This document shows, piece by piece, positions 9,521 through 19,375 of a stretch of 62,221 nt of DNA. Made by a program: the position numbers and the translations under genes. Source of the stretch: an uncultured beta proteobacterium (GTDB lineage Bacteria > Pseudomonadota > Gammaproteobacteria > Burkholderiales > Burkholderiaceae_B); contig CAITPF010000019.1 of assembly GCA_903894155.1 (NCBI GenBank), forward strand, positions 1-62,221, read 5' to 3'. Below the pieces are notes generated by a model that did not search any database, was not told where the DNA came from, and saw nothing but the letters and a program-made list of their open reading frames with translations. Each line of letters begins with the position of its first letter. The stretch's first letter is position 1.

Positions 9521-10486
9521 ATGAACAAACCGCGCATTCTCCAGATCGGTTCACTCTCGGGATCCCCGAACGCAGACCAGTCGATCGCCCAACGCTACGA
9601 GGCCCTCGAATACTGGAAGGCGACCGAGCCTGCAGCGTTTCTGCGGGATCAGGCTCAGGATATCGAAGTGGTGGTCACCTCCGCCATGACAGGATGCACT
9701 GCCGCCGTCATCGATGCCCTGCCCCGGCTTCGCGCCATCATCAGTTGGGGGGTCGGGTACGATTCGATTGACGTCGCCCACGCTCAGGCGCGCGGCATCG
9801 TCGTCTGCAACACCCCCGATGTCCTGAACGACTGCGTCGCCGACCTTGCCTGGGCCCTGCTGCTTGGCTGCGCGCGCCAGATTGCCTGGGGCGATCGCAA
9901 CATCCGCGCCAACCGATGGGCCGCGCGGGCCGCGGGCCTGCCACTTGCGCCTCGCGTCCATCACAAGAAGCTGGGTGTGGTGGGGCTTGGACGAATCGGC
10001 GAGGCCATCGCCCGGCGCGGGTTCGGTTTCGACATGGAAGTCGGCTACCACAACCGCAATCCCCGCAGCGACGTGAGCTACGCCTACTTCGACTCGCTGG
10101 TCGACCTGGCCGCGTGGAGCGACTTTCTCGTCGTGGCGACCGTCGGGGGGGCCAGCACCCGCCATCTCGTCTGCGAGCCCGTCCTGCGCGCCCTGGGGCC
10201 CTCGGGCATCGTGGTGAATATCGCGCGCGGTACCGTGATCGACGAGACGGCACTTGTGCGATTGCTCTCGCAAGGGCTGGTGGGCGGCGCCGCGCTTGAC
10301 GTGTTCGAACACGAACCGCGCGTTCCCGATGAACTCAAGCAGATGGACAATGTGGTGCTCATGCCACACGTGGGAAGCGCGACGATCGAAACACGCCTCG
10401 CCATGCTGGATCTCGTATTGGAAAACCTGCAGTCGTATTTCGCGACCGGCACACTGGTCACGCCGATCGTCGACCAGCGGGTTTAA
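9521..10486 (+). CDS. D-isomer-specific 2-hydroxyacid dehydrogenase
   Basis: An NAD(P)-dependent 2-hydroxyacid dehydrogenase of 321 residues. The Rossmann motif GVVGLGRIGEAIA is near 150, followed by NIARGTVIDE with the substrate-binding Arg, a Glu in FEHEPRVPDEL, and the catalytic His in MPHVGSAT. It resembles glyoxylate/hydroxypyruvate reductases (GhrB/GyaR type), but substrate cannot be read from sequence. I chose the ATG at 9521 (MNKPRILQIG) over 9440, whose extra 27 residues overlap the rpsT terminator. Its last 4 bp overlap the convergent DUF3579 gene. Confidence 0.87.
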   Translation: MNKPRILQIGSLSGSPNADQSIAQRYEALEYWKATEPAAFLRDQAQDIEVVVTSAMTGCTAAVIDALPRLRAIISWGVGYDSIDVAHAQARGIVVCNTPDVLNDCVADLAWALLLGCARQIAWGDRNIRANRWAARAAGLPLAPRVHHKKLGVVGLGRIGEAIARRGFGFDMEVGYHNRNPRSDVSYAYFDSLVDLAAWSDFLVVATVGGASTRHLVCEPVLRALGPSGIVVNIARGTVIDETALVRLLSQGLVGGAALDVFEHEPRVPDELKQMDNVVLMPHVGSATIETRLAMLDLVLENLQSYFATGTLVTPIVDQRV

Positions 10487-10803
10487 TGCTTGCCGGGGAT
10501 CGCCTTGTTCGCATGCCCGGGGCCGTATTCCGTGCGCAGGTGATTGTCGGTGGCGAAATCGTGCACGAATTTCCAGGCGAGTGGCTCGATGTCACGCAGG
10601 CGTTCATCCACCACGACACAGCGCAGGTTGTCGCGAACGGTCGGGATGACGTAGGGCGAATAAGTGAGGTGGCTTGCCCGCGAACCAGCCGGCCGATAGG
10701 GTGCGAGCACTCCCGCCAGCCGCTCGGCCCAATCGCTGGGGCGAAAGCGCCCGCCGGACTCGGTCACGCCATAGATGACGAAATAACGAACTTCTTTGCT
10801 CAT
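10483..10803 (-). CDS. DUF3579 domain protein
   Basis: A 106-residue protein of unknown function. The sequence SKEVRYFVIYGVTESGGRFRPSDWAERL followed by LRCVVVDERLRDIEPLAWKFV matches what I recognise as the DUF3579 family, restricted largely to betaproteobacteria. There is no signal peptide or membrane segment, so it is probably cytoplasmic. It is transcribed divergently from argD, and in related genomes it stays beside argD-argF-argG, suggesting an unproven link to arginine metabolism or its control. Confidence 0.8.
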   Translation of the reverse strand: MSKEVRYFVIYGVTESGGRFRPSDWAERLAGVLAPYRPAGSRASHLTYSPYVIPTVRDNLRCVVVDERLRDIEPLAWKFVHDFATDNHLRTEYGPGHANKAIPGKH

Positions 10804-10843
10804 GCACTACCTGATTCGCGAATGTGGGGTCGACGCGCGTATG

Positions 10844-10871
10844 TTCACGTTCTCGCCGCCGAGATTGTATA
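10844..10871 (+). promoter_or_regulatory. Candidate promoter upstream of argD
   Basis: TTCACG (10844-10849), a 16-bp spacer and TGTATA (10866-10871) lie in the DUF3579/argD divergent spacer. The match is moderate, and no clear arginine-repressor box was identified. Confidence 0.3.
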
Positions 10872-10937
10872 TGATTGAAGTTTTCCGCCCGCGCGCGCGA
10901 TCCCGCTCGCAGGGCCCTTCCCAGTGGAGCACCGGCA

Positions 10938-12119
10938 ATGACCTCAGCACTTTCCAATACCTACTCCCGTCTCCCCGTCGCATTTACGCACGGCAAAGGT
11001 GTCTGGCTTTGGGACGCAGAGGGCCGACGCTACCTTGACGGCCTGGCCGGCATTGGGGTCTCGTGCCTCGGGCATGGGCATCCCGGGCTCGTCGCAGCGA
11101 TCAGCGAACAGGCTGCGCGCGTCATCCACACATCCAACCTGTACGAAATCCCGCAGCAGCAAGCGCTCGCAGAGCGCATCTGCTCGATTTCGGCGATGAC
11201 CGAGGTCGTTTTCGGCAATAGCGGTGCCGAAGCCAATGAAGCCGCGATCAAGCTCGCACGCCTGTACGGCTACAACAAAGGCAACGACCTCCCGACGATC
11301 ATCACGATGGATTCATCCTGGCACGGCCGCACGATCGGCACGCTCGCGGCGACCGACAGCGACAAGGCGCGCAAGGGCTTTGGCCCCTTGCCCGAGGGAT
11401 TCATCAAGGTCGCCTACAACAATCTGGACGCGATCAAACAGGCGGCTGAACGCGAACCGCGCGTCGTCGCAGTCCTGCTTGAAGTCCTGCAAGGGGAAGG
11501 CGGAATCCGTCCGACCGACACGCAGTACCTGCGCGATCTTCGCAAACTCTGCGACGAGCGTGGCTGGCTCATGATGATCGACGAAGTGCAATCCGGGATT
11601 GGTCGCACCGGGAAATGGCTGGCGTACCAGTGGGCCGGCATCCTTCCCGATGTCGTCACATTCGCCAAGGGGCTGGCCGGCGGCGTGCCGATCGGCGCGT
11701 GCGGCGCCCGCGGCCCGGCTGCGGGCGTGCTCGGCCCCGGAACGCACGGCACCACCTTCGGCGGCGGGCCCCTGGTTTGCGCCGCTGGCCTGGCGACCTT
11801 TGCCGCCATCGAACAGGAGCGGCTCCTGGAAAACGCCACGGTGGTGGGCGACTATCTCAAAGCGGGCCTTGCATCCGCCTTGGCCGGAACAGCCGGGATC
11901 CTGGAGGTCCGCGGGCAGGGTCTGATGGTCGGCATCGAACTTGAAAAGCCCTGCGGTGTGCTGGTCAGCCGCGCCCTCGATGCCGGGCTGCTCATCAACG
12001 TCACGCGCGATCGCGTGGTGCGCCTGTTGCCACCGCTCATCCTCAGCAAGGAAGAGGCCGACCACATCGTCAAGATCCTCGTGCCACTCATCAAGACATT
12101 CATCGCCGAAAAGGCATAG
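10938..12119 (+). CDS. argD: Acetylornithine/aspartate aminotransferase family protein
   Basis: A class-III PLP aminotransferase of 393 residues, probably converting N-acetylglutamate semialdehyde to N-acetylornithine. YLDGLAGIGVSCLGHGHP, GNSGAEANEAAIKLAR, LLEVLQGEGGI, MMIDEVQSGIGRTGKWLAYQ-type motifs and the PLP-lysine region TFAKGLAGG are visible. The ATG at 10938 (MTSALSNTYSRLPV) gives the usual N-terminus. argF begins 11 bp downstream, supporting the arginine assignment over a related ornithine or GABA aminotransferase. Confidence 0.9.
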   Translation: MTSALSNTYSRLPVAFTHGKGVWLWDAEGRRYLDGLAGIGVSCLGHGHPGLVAAISEQAARVIHTSNLYEIPQQQALAERICSISAMTEVVFGNSGAEANEAAIKLARLYGYNKGNDLPTIITMDSSWHGRTIGTLAATDSDKARKGFGPLPEGFIKVAYNNLDAIKQAAEREPRVVAVLLEVLQGEGGIRPTDTQYLRDLRKLCDERGWLMMIDEVQSGIGRTGKWLAYQWAGILPDVVTFAKGLAGGVPIGACGARGPAAGVLGPGTHGTTFGGGPLVCAAGLATFAAIEQERLLENATVVGDYLKAGLASALAGTAGILEVRGQGLMVGIELEKPCGVLVSRALDAGLLINVTRDRVVRLLPPLILSKEEADHIVKILVPLIKTFIAEKA

Positions 12120-12130
12120 GCAGGAACATC

Positions 12131-13072
<942 letters not shown>

Positions 13073-13111
13073 CGCGCTAAAATCAACTGTTGTCTTCAAA
13101 CCAGAGCAATC

Positions 13112-14332
13112 ATGAGCAATGTCAAGAAAGTGGTGCTCGCCTATTCGGGCGGGCTGGATACCTCCGTCATCCTCAAATGGCTGCAGGATCACTATCAGTG
13201 CGAGATCGTCACCTTCACGGCCGATATCGGCCAGGGCGAAGAGCTTGAGCCTGCGCGCGCCAAGGCGGTCAAGTTCGGAATCAAGCCCGAACACATCTTC
13301 ATCGACGACCTGCGCGAAGAATTCGTGCGCGACTTCGTCTTCCCGATGTTTCGATGCAACGCGGTCTATGAAGGCGAATACCTTCTGGGCACGTCGATCG
13401 CGCGCCCCCTGATCGCCAAGCGCCAGATCGAAATCGCGCGCCTCGTCGGTGCCGACGCCGTGTCGCATGGCGCCACGGGCAAGGGCAACGACCAGGTCCG
13501 GTTCGAGCTCGGCTACTACGCGCTCGAGCCAGGCATCAAGGTAATCGCCCCCTGGCGCGAATGGGATCTGGTATCGCGCCAGAAGCTGCTCGCCTACGCC
13601 GAAGCGGCCGGCATCGACATCGACATGAAGCACAAGCAAGGCGGCGCGCCCTACTCCATGGACGCGAACCTGCTGCACATCAGTTTTGAGGGGCGCCACC
13701 TTGAGGATCCGAAGGCCGAGGCCGAGGAAACCATGTGGCGCTGGACGGTTTCTCCGGAAGCCGCGCCGGATCAGCCGGAATTTGTCGAAGTTGAATTCGA
13801 GCGCGGCGACGTCATCGCGATCAATGGCGTACGGATGTCGCCGGCACAGGTCCTGACCAAGCTGAACGAAATCGGCGGTAAAAACGGCATCGGCCGGCTC
13901 GATCTCGTCGAAAACCGCTACGTCGGGATGAAATCCCGCGGATGCTACGAAACCCCGGGCGGCACGATCCTGCTCAAGGCGCACCGTGCCATCGAGTCGA
14001 TCACGCTCGACCGCGAAGTCGCGCACCTGAAAGATGACCTGATGCCACGCTATGCATCGCTGATCTACAACGGATACTGGTGGTCACCGGAGCGCAAAGC
14101 CATCCAGGCGCTGATCGATACGACGCAGCAGGACGTCAACGGCTGGGTACGACTCAAGCTCTACAAGGGCAACGTCTACACCGTTGCCCGTGACTCCAAA
14201 GATACGTTGTTCGACCAGACCATCGCAACGTTCGACGATGACGGCGGCGCCTACGACCAGGCCGACGCCGGCGGTTTCATCAAGCTCAACGCGCTGCGCA
14301 TGCGCATCGAGTCACGCGCGGGTCGAAAGTAA
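13112..14332 (+). CDS. argG: Argininosuccinate synthase
   Basis: Condenses citrulline and aspartate with ATP. The 406-residue protein starts [19 protein letters not shown], with the N-type ATP pyrophosphatase loop [24 protein letters not shown] near 120 and the C-terminal [11 protein letters not shown] segment are typical. A T-rich terminator hairpin follows immediately. It completes the argD-argF-argG set; argH is not in the window. Confidence 0.97.
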   Translation: MSNVKKVVLAYSGGLDTSVILKWLQDHYQCEIVTFTADIGQGEELEPARAKAVKFGIKPEHIFIDDLREEFVRDFVFPMFRCNAVYEGEYLLGTSIARPLIAKRQIEIARLVGADAVSHGATGKGNDQVRFELGYYALEPGIKVIAPWREWDLVSRQKLLAYAEAAGIDIDMKHKQGGAPYSMDANLLHISFEGRHLEDPKAEAEETMWRWTVSPEAAPDQPEFVEVEFERGDVIAINGVRMSPAQVLTKLNEIGGKNGIGRLDLVENRYVGMKSRGCYETPGGTILLKAHRAIESITLDREVAHLKDDLMPRYASLIYNGYWWSPERKAIQALIDTTQQDVNGWVRLKLYKGNVYTVARDSKDTLFDQTIATFDDDGGAYDQADAGGFIKLNALRMRIESRAGRK

Positions 14333-14373
14333 CCGGCAAGCGGTTTGCGGCGGCTTGCCGCAAGCACCCGGAT

Positions 14374-14400
14374 GGCCCGCCCTCGCGCGGGTCATTTTTT
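14374..14400 (+). terminator. Terminator of the arg genes
   Basis: A 7-bp stem (14374-14380 with 14387-14393, one G-T pair) and a 6-nt loop are followed by A and a run of T residues to 14400. It sits 41 bp after argG. Its T tract touches the stop of the convergent histidine kinase gene. Confidence 0.75.
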
Positions 14401-15520
14401 AGCGCAACACATTGATGCGGTCGCGTCGCGTCAGCTGCGCTCCCATCCGGGGGCCCGGAAACACGACCGTGAGCCGTGTGCCCTGAATTTCAGGGCCGCT
14501 CACGAGGTTCCACCAGGCACCATGCGCGCGCGCGATTTCGCAGACGATGGCCAATCCGAGGCCGGATCCGCCGATCGTCGCCAGCGCTGACCGATAGAAC
14601 GCCTCGAATACGCGGCTCTGTTCATCCTGACCGATCCCGACGCCGTCATCCTCCACCGAGAGCGCAGGTGGCGTCTGGCTGACCTGAAGGCGGATATGCG
14701 TAGCGTGCGTGGCATGCCGGATCGCATTTTCAATCAGGTTGCCCAACAACTCGTTGAGCAAAAGCGGATCCCCGTCGACCCAGACGGGCTCATGGGGTGC
14801 GTCAAGCTGAAGCTCGATTCCCGCCGCGCGTGCTGGTGCGAGCCATTCCGCACCATAGGTTCTCACCCATTCGCACAGATCGAGACGGATGAAGGCGTCT
14901 TGCGGCCGGGCATCGGGATCGACGCGGGCGAGCACCAGCAACTGCTGGCCCAGGCGTATCATGCGGTCGCTGGCCGATTTGATGCGCTCGGCACGCTCGC
15001 GGATATCCGGCGTGAGCTCGCGCGCCAGCATCAGCTCGGATTCCAGTTTCAGGCCCGCAAGCGGCGTACGCAGCTGGTGCGCCGCATGCGCGACGAAGCG
15101 GCGCTGCGACGCAAAGGAGTCATCCAGCCGCGCAAGCAGGTCATTGATGCGACGCACAAGCGAGTCGAGCTCACGGGGCAACCCCTCGATCTGCATTCCG
15201 CGCAAATCGTCTGCCGACCGCAATCCGATCTCCTCGGAGAACTGGCTGACGGCCTGCATGCCCGAGCCGACGCCATGCACCACGACCCAGGCGAGCAATC
15301 CAATGAGCACCAGTTGCCCGATCACCATCACCCAGAAGATATCCATGAGCTCCCAGTCCGCGACTTCGAGCTTGTGGGTCAATGCCCAGGTCGCGACGAG
15401 ATCAAGAACGACGAGGCCAAGGATCGGGGGAATCAGGCGGATCAGCAGGTGGCGCGCGAGCGAACCGGCCGGGAGAAATGTCGTAATGCCCTCCTGGACC
15501 TGACGGTTGCGACGGGCCAT
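14399..15520 (-). CDS. Two-component sensor histidine kinase
   Basis: An inner-membrane histidine kinase of 373 residues. Two helices (about 25-46 and 60-84) are separated by only about 13 residues, so there is almost no periplasmic sensor domain. A HAMP-like region follows, then the H-box AAHQLRTPL with phospho-accepting His148, the N-box NLIENAIRHA and the G1 box VEDDGVGIG. It resembles the TctE/QseC class. It lies 6 bp after its cognate response regulator. The signal may be sensed within the membrane or by a partner protein. Confidence 0.92.
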   Translation of the reverse strand: MARRNRQVQEGITTFLPAGSLARHLLIRLIPPILGLVVLDLVATWALTHKLEVADWELMDIFWVMVIGQLVLIGLLAWVVVHGVGSGMQAVSQFSEEIGLRSADDLRGMQIEGLPRELDSLVRRINDLLARLDDSFASQRRFVAHAAHQLRTPLAGLKLESELMLARELTPDIRERAERIKSASDRMIRLGQQLLVLARVDPDARPQDAFIRLDLCEWVRTYGAEWLAPARAAGIELQLDAPHEPVWVDGDPLLLNELLGNLIENAIRHATHATHIRLQVSQTPPALSVEDDGVGIGQDEQSRVFEAFYRSALATIGGSGLGLAIVCEIARAHGAWWNLVSGPEIQGTRLTVVFPGPRMGAQLTRRDRINVLR

Positions 15521-15526
15521 ACGCGT

Positions 15527-16204
15527 CTATGCCCCTGTGACGTCGAGCTCTAGCGTGTACCCAAAACCACGCAGCGTCTGGATCGACGTGCCGGTACCCT
15601 CCAGGCGTCGGCGGAGGCGATAAATATAGACTTCCACGGCGTTTTCGCTGAAATCAGCGTCCAGGGCCGAGAGGCCCTTCACGATCTGCTGTTTGGTGAC
15701 GACCTTGCCGGCACGGCTCATCAGCATTTCGAGCACGGATAGCTCTCGCACCGACAGCGCAATGCGCTGGCCGTTTAAACGAACTTCGCGGTGGGCGGTA
15801 TCGAAGCAAAGGCGTCCGAACTCGATCAGCGATTTCGCGTGCCCCTGGTGTCGACGGGCCACGGCGCGCACGCGGGCGGCCAGTTCAGCCAGTTCAAACG
15901 GCTTGGTGAGGTAGTCGTCCGCCCCGGCGTCCAGGCCGGCAATCCGATCCTGCAGGCCATCCCGGGCCGTCAGCAACAGCACGGGCATCTCCAGGCCCCG
16001 TTCGCGGGTCGCGGCAAGCACCTGCAGCCCATCGATGCCAGGCAGGTTGATATCCAGGACCAGCATGTCGTAGGCGTGCGTCGAGAGCGCCACGAGCGCG
16101 CGCTCGCCATCCGCCAGCCAATCGGTCGCGTATCCCTGGTCGGAAAGGAACTCCTGCAAGGCCCGACCCAGCATTGCATCATCTTCGATTACGAGTACTC
16201 GCAT
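15527..16204 (-). CDS. OmpR-family response regulator
   Basis: A 225-residue DNA-binding response regulator. The receiver domain shows acidic EDD at 7-9, phospho-accepting Asp51 in LVLDINLPG, and Lys101 in LTKPFE. The C-terminal winged helix (about 128-220) includes LSVRELSVLEMLM and VEVYIYRLRRRLEG. It lies between tonB (47 bp upstream) and the kinase gene (6 bp downstream) in one orientation. It resembles TctD/QseB regulators; targets are not evident. Confidence 0.94.
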   Translation of the reverse strand: MRVLVIEDDAMLGRALQEFLSDQGYATDWLADGERALVALSTHAYDMLVLDINLPGIDGLQVLAATRERGLEMPVLLLTARDGLQDRIAGLDAGADDYLTKPFELAELAARVRAVARRHQGHAKSLIEFGRLCFDTAHREVRLNGQRIALSVRELSVLEMLMSRAGKVVTKQQIVKGLSALDADFSENAVEVYIYRLRRRLEGTGTSIQTLRGFGYTLELDVTGA

Positions 16205-16251
16205 GGGCGAATTCTAACCTGTGGCGCTGCGCGGTCGAACGCGGTGGCGCC

Positions 16252-17235
16252 TCAGTTCCTGAGAACGAAATCGAAGGGAATGTCGACCAGTGCCTCAAGC
16301 GCAACGCCGTTTTCCGCATAGGGACGAAAACGCGCCCGCCGCACCGCGTCAAGCGCGGCCCTGTCCAGCACGTCGAACCCGGAGGGCTGAAGGACATCAA
16401 TCGACGATGGCTGCCCGGTCGGACTGATCACCACACGCACGATCACCTTTCCTTGCTGACGCCTGCTGCGCGCGCTCTGCGGGTATGACGGTGCCGGGGG
16501 CCCATCCAGGTAATCTGGCCTGACGATGCGACGCGGGCCGCCCGTGGCCCCGGTGCTGCCCGCGCTGTTGCCCCCCGCAGTTGTCGCAGCGTTGCCTATA
16601 GCAGTTGTCGCAGCGTTGCCTATAGCAGTTGTCGCAACGTTGCCCACAGCCGTTGTCGCAACGCTTGCCTGGGTGCTACCGACAGGGTTCGAATCTGCTG
16701 TACCCGTGGTCATCGTGGGATCCGGCACGGGCTGTGTAAGCGATTTTGCTGCGCCGTTCGGTGCACGAACCGGCTTTTTGCCTGATGGCGGCGCGGCGCG
16801 CGGCGCCTGGGCCCCAAGTGACAAATCCGGCTTATCCACAGAGTTATTCACCGGGTTTTGCACCGACTTATCCACCGCAATCGCAACCGGTTCGGCCGTC
16901 GACTGTGCCGGTGCAGAGCCCGGCAAGGGCTCCGCGGGCACACGGGCGGGCTGCGACTGCTCGGTTTGCGGTGCAACGGGCGAACCCGGGGCATGTTCGG
17001 CCTGAGCGCTCGTCGCACCCTCCGGATTGGTGGCATCGCCGCCCGGGTCATCAACCCCATCGGAGACGACCATCACGAATATGGGCTCCTCGAGCGAGGT
17101 CGGCTTCAGGTTGAATTTCGCGCCAAGCAGCCACCAGGCAATGGCGGCATGCGCGCACAGCACGAGGGCAAACGCCACTAGCGTGGAGCGGTACATCCGG
17201 GGGCGGGTCGCGGGCGGAACGGGATCAGCGATCAT
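16252..17235 (-). CDS. tonB: TonB-family energy transducer with repetitive linker
   Basis: A periplasm-spanning energy transducer for TonB-dependent outer-membrane receptors. From the ATG at 17235 it has 327 residues: a cytoplasmic N-terminus, one membrane helix (about 18-38), a long Pro/Ala/Ser-rich linker, and a C-terminal TonB domain of about 85 residues containing YPQSARSRRQQGKVIVRVVI and the final ARFRPYAENG segment. The linker includes an 8-residue repeat, TTAIGNAA, encoded by 24-bp units. Another ATG 12 codons upstream is possible. The exbB/exbD motor genes are 13 kb away. A two-component system follows in the same orientation. Confidence 0.87.
   Translation of the reverse strand: MIADPVPPATRPRMYRSTLVAFALVLCAHAAIAWWLLGAKFNLKPTSLEEPIFVMVVSDGVDDPGGDATNPEGATSAQAEHAPGSPVAPQTEQSQPARVPAEPLPGSAPAQSTAEPVAIAVDKSVQNPVNNSVDKPDLSLGAQAPRAAPPSGKKPVRAPNGAAKSLTQPVPDPTMTTGTADSNPVGSTQASVATTAVGNVATTAIGNAATTAIGNAATTAGGNSAGSTGATGGPRRIVRPDYLDGPPAPSYPQSARSRRQQGKVIVRVVISPTGQPSSIDVLQPSGFDVLDRAALDAVRRARFRPYAENGVALEALVDIPFDFVLRN
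16577..16672. repeat. 24-bp tandem repeat in tonB
   Basis: About four consecutive 24-bp units (starting 16577, 16601, 16625 and 16649) encode TTAIGNAA-like octapeptides on the minus strand. The first two units are identical and the others diverged. The unit is a multiple of three, so copy-number changes would lengthen or shorten the TonB linker without a frameshift. Confidence 0.9.
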
Positions 17236-17282
17236 GGGTGAAACCGAAGCGCGAAACAGGCCGACCGGCAATGGGTGATGGG

Positions 17283-17358
17283 TGGTGGGTGCTGAGGGGC
17301 TCGAACCCCCGACCTACGCCGTGTAAAGGCGCCGCTCTACCAACTGAGCTAAGCACCC
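17283..17358 (-). tRNA. tRNA-Val (UAC anticodon)
   Basis: A complete cloverleaf: the acceptor stem GGGTGCT/AGCACCC (17352-17358 with 17287-17293), the D arm with AGTTGGTA, an anticodon loop TTTACAC with TAC at the anticodon, the T arm GGTTCGAGCCCC-type sequence, discriminator A and an encoded CCA. UAC reads GUA-type valine codons. Confidence 0.96.
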
Positions 17359-17421
17359 TGAAAGGCGGCCGCGTCAAACAAATTGACGGAAAGACAATCA
17401 GGACCTGGAAACCGGTGATGC

Positions 17422-17460
17422 AAAAACAAATGCGGTTCGCATTATAGCGAACCGCATTTG
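17422..17460 (-). terminator. Terminator of the HU gene
   Basis: A perfect 14-bp inverted repeat (17427-17440 with 17447-17460) with a 6-nt loop, followed on the minus strand by a T-rich tail (17422-17426). It lies 26 bp after the HU stop and is correctly oriented. Its loop reads TATAAT on the minus strand. Confidence 0.85.
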
Positions 17461-17468
17461 TTCAGCAA
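17441..17468 (-). promoter_or_regulatory. Candidate tRNA-Val promoter nested in the HU terminator
   Basis: On the minus strand TTGCTG (17468-17463), a 16-bp spacer and a perfect TATAAT (17446-17441) precede tRNA-Val by about 80 bp. The -10 hexamer is exactly the loop of the upstream terminator hairpin. The -35 match is partial. Confidence 0.4.
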
Positions 17469-17485
17469 ACGCAAGGGAATCGTGC

Positions 17486-17758
17486 TTAGTTCACGGCATC
17501 CTTGAGCGCCTTGCCCGGACGGAACTTCGGCACTTTGGCCTTCTTGATCTTGATGGCTTCGCCGGTGCGCGGATTGCGGCCGACGCGCGCAGCGCGCGCT
17601 GTAACGGCAAAGGTGCCGAAGCCAACCAAGGTAACCGAGCCGCCTTTCTTCAGGGTGGCTTTGACAGCGGAAATCACCGCGTCCAGCGAACGGCCAGCAG
17701 CTGCCTTGGAGATATCGGCTTTGTTGGCAATGTGGTCGATCAGTTCGGTTTTGTTCAT
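17486..17758 (-). CDS. HU-family nucleoid DNA-binding protein
   Basis: A 90-residue histone-like protein that bends and compacts DNA as a dimer. It starts [21 protein letters not shown], contains the family signature [22 protein letters not shown], and ends in a DNA-binding arm segment rich in Lys. The start at 17758 gives the standard HU N-terminus. It is monocistronic, with a strong promoter upstream and a terminator downstream. Whether it is HupA, HupB or IHF-like cannot be fixed by eye; it looks like HU. Confidence 0.95.
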   Translation of the reverse strand: MNKTELIDHIANKADISKAAAGRSLDAVISAVKATLKKGGSVTLVGFGTFAVTARAARVGRNPRTGEAIKIKKAKVPKFRPGKALKDAVN

Positions 17759-17864
17759 TTCAGGTTTACCCCTCGTGGTGTTGATAAAAATGCCGGCCGC
17801 CTCTGGCAGCCGTGCGGAGCGATCGTGGGTGGCGATGAATCCGGACGCACCGTCGCGTGATGTC

Positions 17865-17893
17865 ATTAGGCCTTGTGTCGCAGCGGCTGTCAA
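17865..17893 (-). promoter_or_regulatory. Promoter of the HU gene
   Basis: A perfect TTGACA (17893-17888 on the minus strand), a 17-bp spacer and CCTAAT (17870-17865) give a strong sigma-70-type promoter. The predicted leader to the HU start is about 100 nt. Confidence 0.65.
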
Positions 17894-18013
17894 GAAAAAA
17901 TCTGCGCACAAGCCGCAGAATGCCTACCTCTGCAGATATTGCCACACGAATTGACTATCCTTAAAAAACTCCATTGCCAAAGGGAATCGATTTGCGTTAA
18001 AAGCGCCGCGCGG

Positions 18014-19285
18014 TTATTTAACCTCAGCGCCATCGGGCTTCTGCGCAGCCCCGCACTCGCGCAATGCGCGGTCGAAGTCGCCGATCAAATCGGCCTCATC
18101 CTCGATGCCGACCGACACCCGGATCAGGCTGTCGGCGATTCCCATCTGCGCGCGCAGCTCGGGGCCCATCTCGTAGTAGATCGTGTGAGCCGCTGGCAAC
18201 GCGAGCGTGCGGGTATCGCCCACATGCGTGGCCAGCACCACGACCTCGAGTTTGTTGAGAAAGTCGAAACAGTCGATGCCGTCGGCAAGCTCGACACCGA
18301 GCAACATGCTGTAGCGGCCCGCGAACAACCGTCGCGCGAGCGCGTGCTGCGGATGCGCCGCAAGGCCGGGATATGAGACACGCGCAACGCCAGGATGGCC
18401 GTCGAGAAATGTCGCCAGCGCCATCGCATTGCTGCAAATCTTATCCATGCGAAGTGCGAGCGTCTCCGCCCCGACCGCGATCCGGTGCGCGGCATCCGCC
18501 GAGAGCGTGGCGCCCATATCGCGCAAGCCCTTCTTCTTGATCTGCGTGAGGCCCCAGGAAGCGGGCGCGCCCTTTTTGTAAATATCCAGGATGTTGGGAT
18601 ATGAGGACCAGTCGAACAACCCTGTGTCTGTCAGCGACCCGCCAAGCGCGTGCGCGTGCCCGCCAATGTGCTTGGAGAGGGAATTCATCACAAGCGTTGC
18701 ACCGACAGCGCGCGGCAGGAACAGGCAGGGCGAGGTCACGGTATTGTCGACGACATAGACCAGGCCATGCGTGCGGCAGATCTCGCCGAGGCCTTCGAGA
18801 TCGGCGACCTGCGTACCCGGGTTGGCGATGGTCTCGGTAAATATCATGCGCGTGCCCGGGCGAATCGCGGCCGACACCGCCGCGAGGTCGGTCGGATCGA
18901 CCAGTGTCACTTCGATGCCCAGCAACTGCAGCGTCCCGAAGAGGCTATTGGTGTTGCCGAAGATAAACTGACTCGAAATCAGGTGATCGCCCGCGCGCAG
19001 CAGGGTCGTGAAGAGGGCCGAGAGCGCCGCCATTCCGGTCGCGAAGGAAATCGACGCGATGCCGCCCTCCATGCCGGTGATCTTCTTTTCCAGCGCATCG
19101 GTCGTTGGCGTTCCCTGGCGGGCGTAGGAGAACCCTGCCTTGCCCTGGAATACGGCGGCCAGTTCCCTTGCATCGGAATAGCCATATTGCGACGAAGTAT
19201 GGATGGGCTTGTGCACCGCCCCGTGCTCGACGTTCAGGCGGCGATCCGCATGCAGGATCGTAGTGGTAAAGCCGTGCTTGCTCAT
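18014..19285 (-). CDS. Cys/Met-metabolism PLP enzyme (cystathionine gamma-synthase family)
   Basis: A 423-residue PLP enzyme of the gamma-family. YARQGTPTTDALEKKI near 54 and ASISFATGMAA near 77 bind phosphate, YVVDNTVTSP near 177 holds the Asp contacting PLP nitrogen, and NSLSKHIGGH near 203 carries the Schiff-base Lys. The family includes cystathionine gamma-synthase, O-succinyl/acetylhomoserine sulfhydrylase and methionine gamma-lyase, and I cannot separate these by eye. It is downstream of rlmB by 90 bp in the same orientation. No SAM riboswitch was recognised upstream. Confidence 0.85.
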   Translation of the reverse strand: MSKHGFTTTILHADRRLNVEHGAVHKPIHTSSQYGYSDARELAAVFQGKAGFSYARQGTPTTDALEKKITGMEGGIASISFATGMAALSALFTTLLRAGDHLISSQFIFGNTNSLFGTLQLLGIEVTLVDPTDLAAVSAAIRPGTRMIFTETIANPGTQVADLEGLGEICRTHGLVYVVDNTVTSPCLFLPRAVGATLVMNSLSKHIGGHAHALGGSLTDTGLFDWSSYPNILDIYKKGAPASWGLTQIKKKGLRDMGATLSADAAHRIAVGAETLALRMDKICSNAMALATFLDGHPGVARVSYPGLAAHPQHALARRLFAGRYSMLLGVELADGIDCFDFLNKLEVVVLATHVGDTRTLALPAAHTIYYEMGPELRAQMGIADSLIRVSVGIEDEADLIGDFDRALRECGAAQKPDGAEVK

Positions 19286-19375
19286 AAGAAATGAATGACG
19301 GTGTGCGGGCGTGCCCGCGGTTCGGAATCAAGGGAGCGCCCCCTGCCCGTGAGCAGATCGGCGCGATATCCCAGT

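Noticed and set aside
16832-16840. Another TTATCCACA sequence
   Set aside because: Lies inside the tonB linker coding sequence with no AT-rich context or second box, so it is probably chance.
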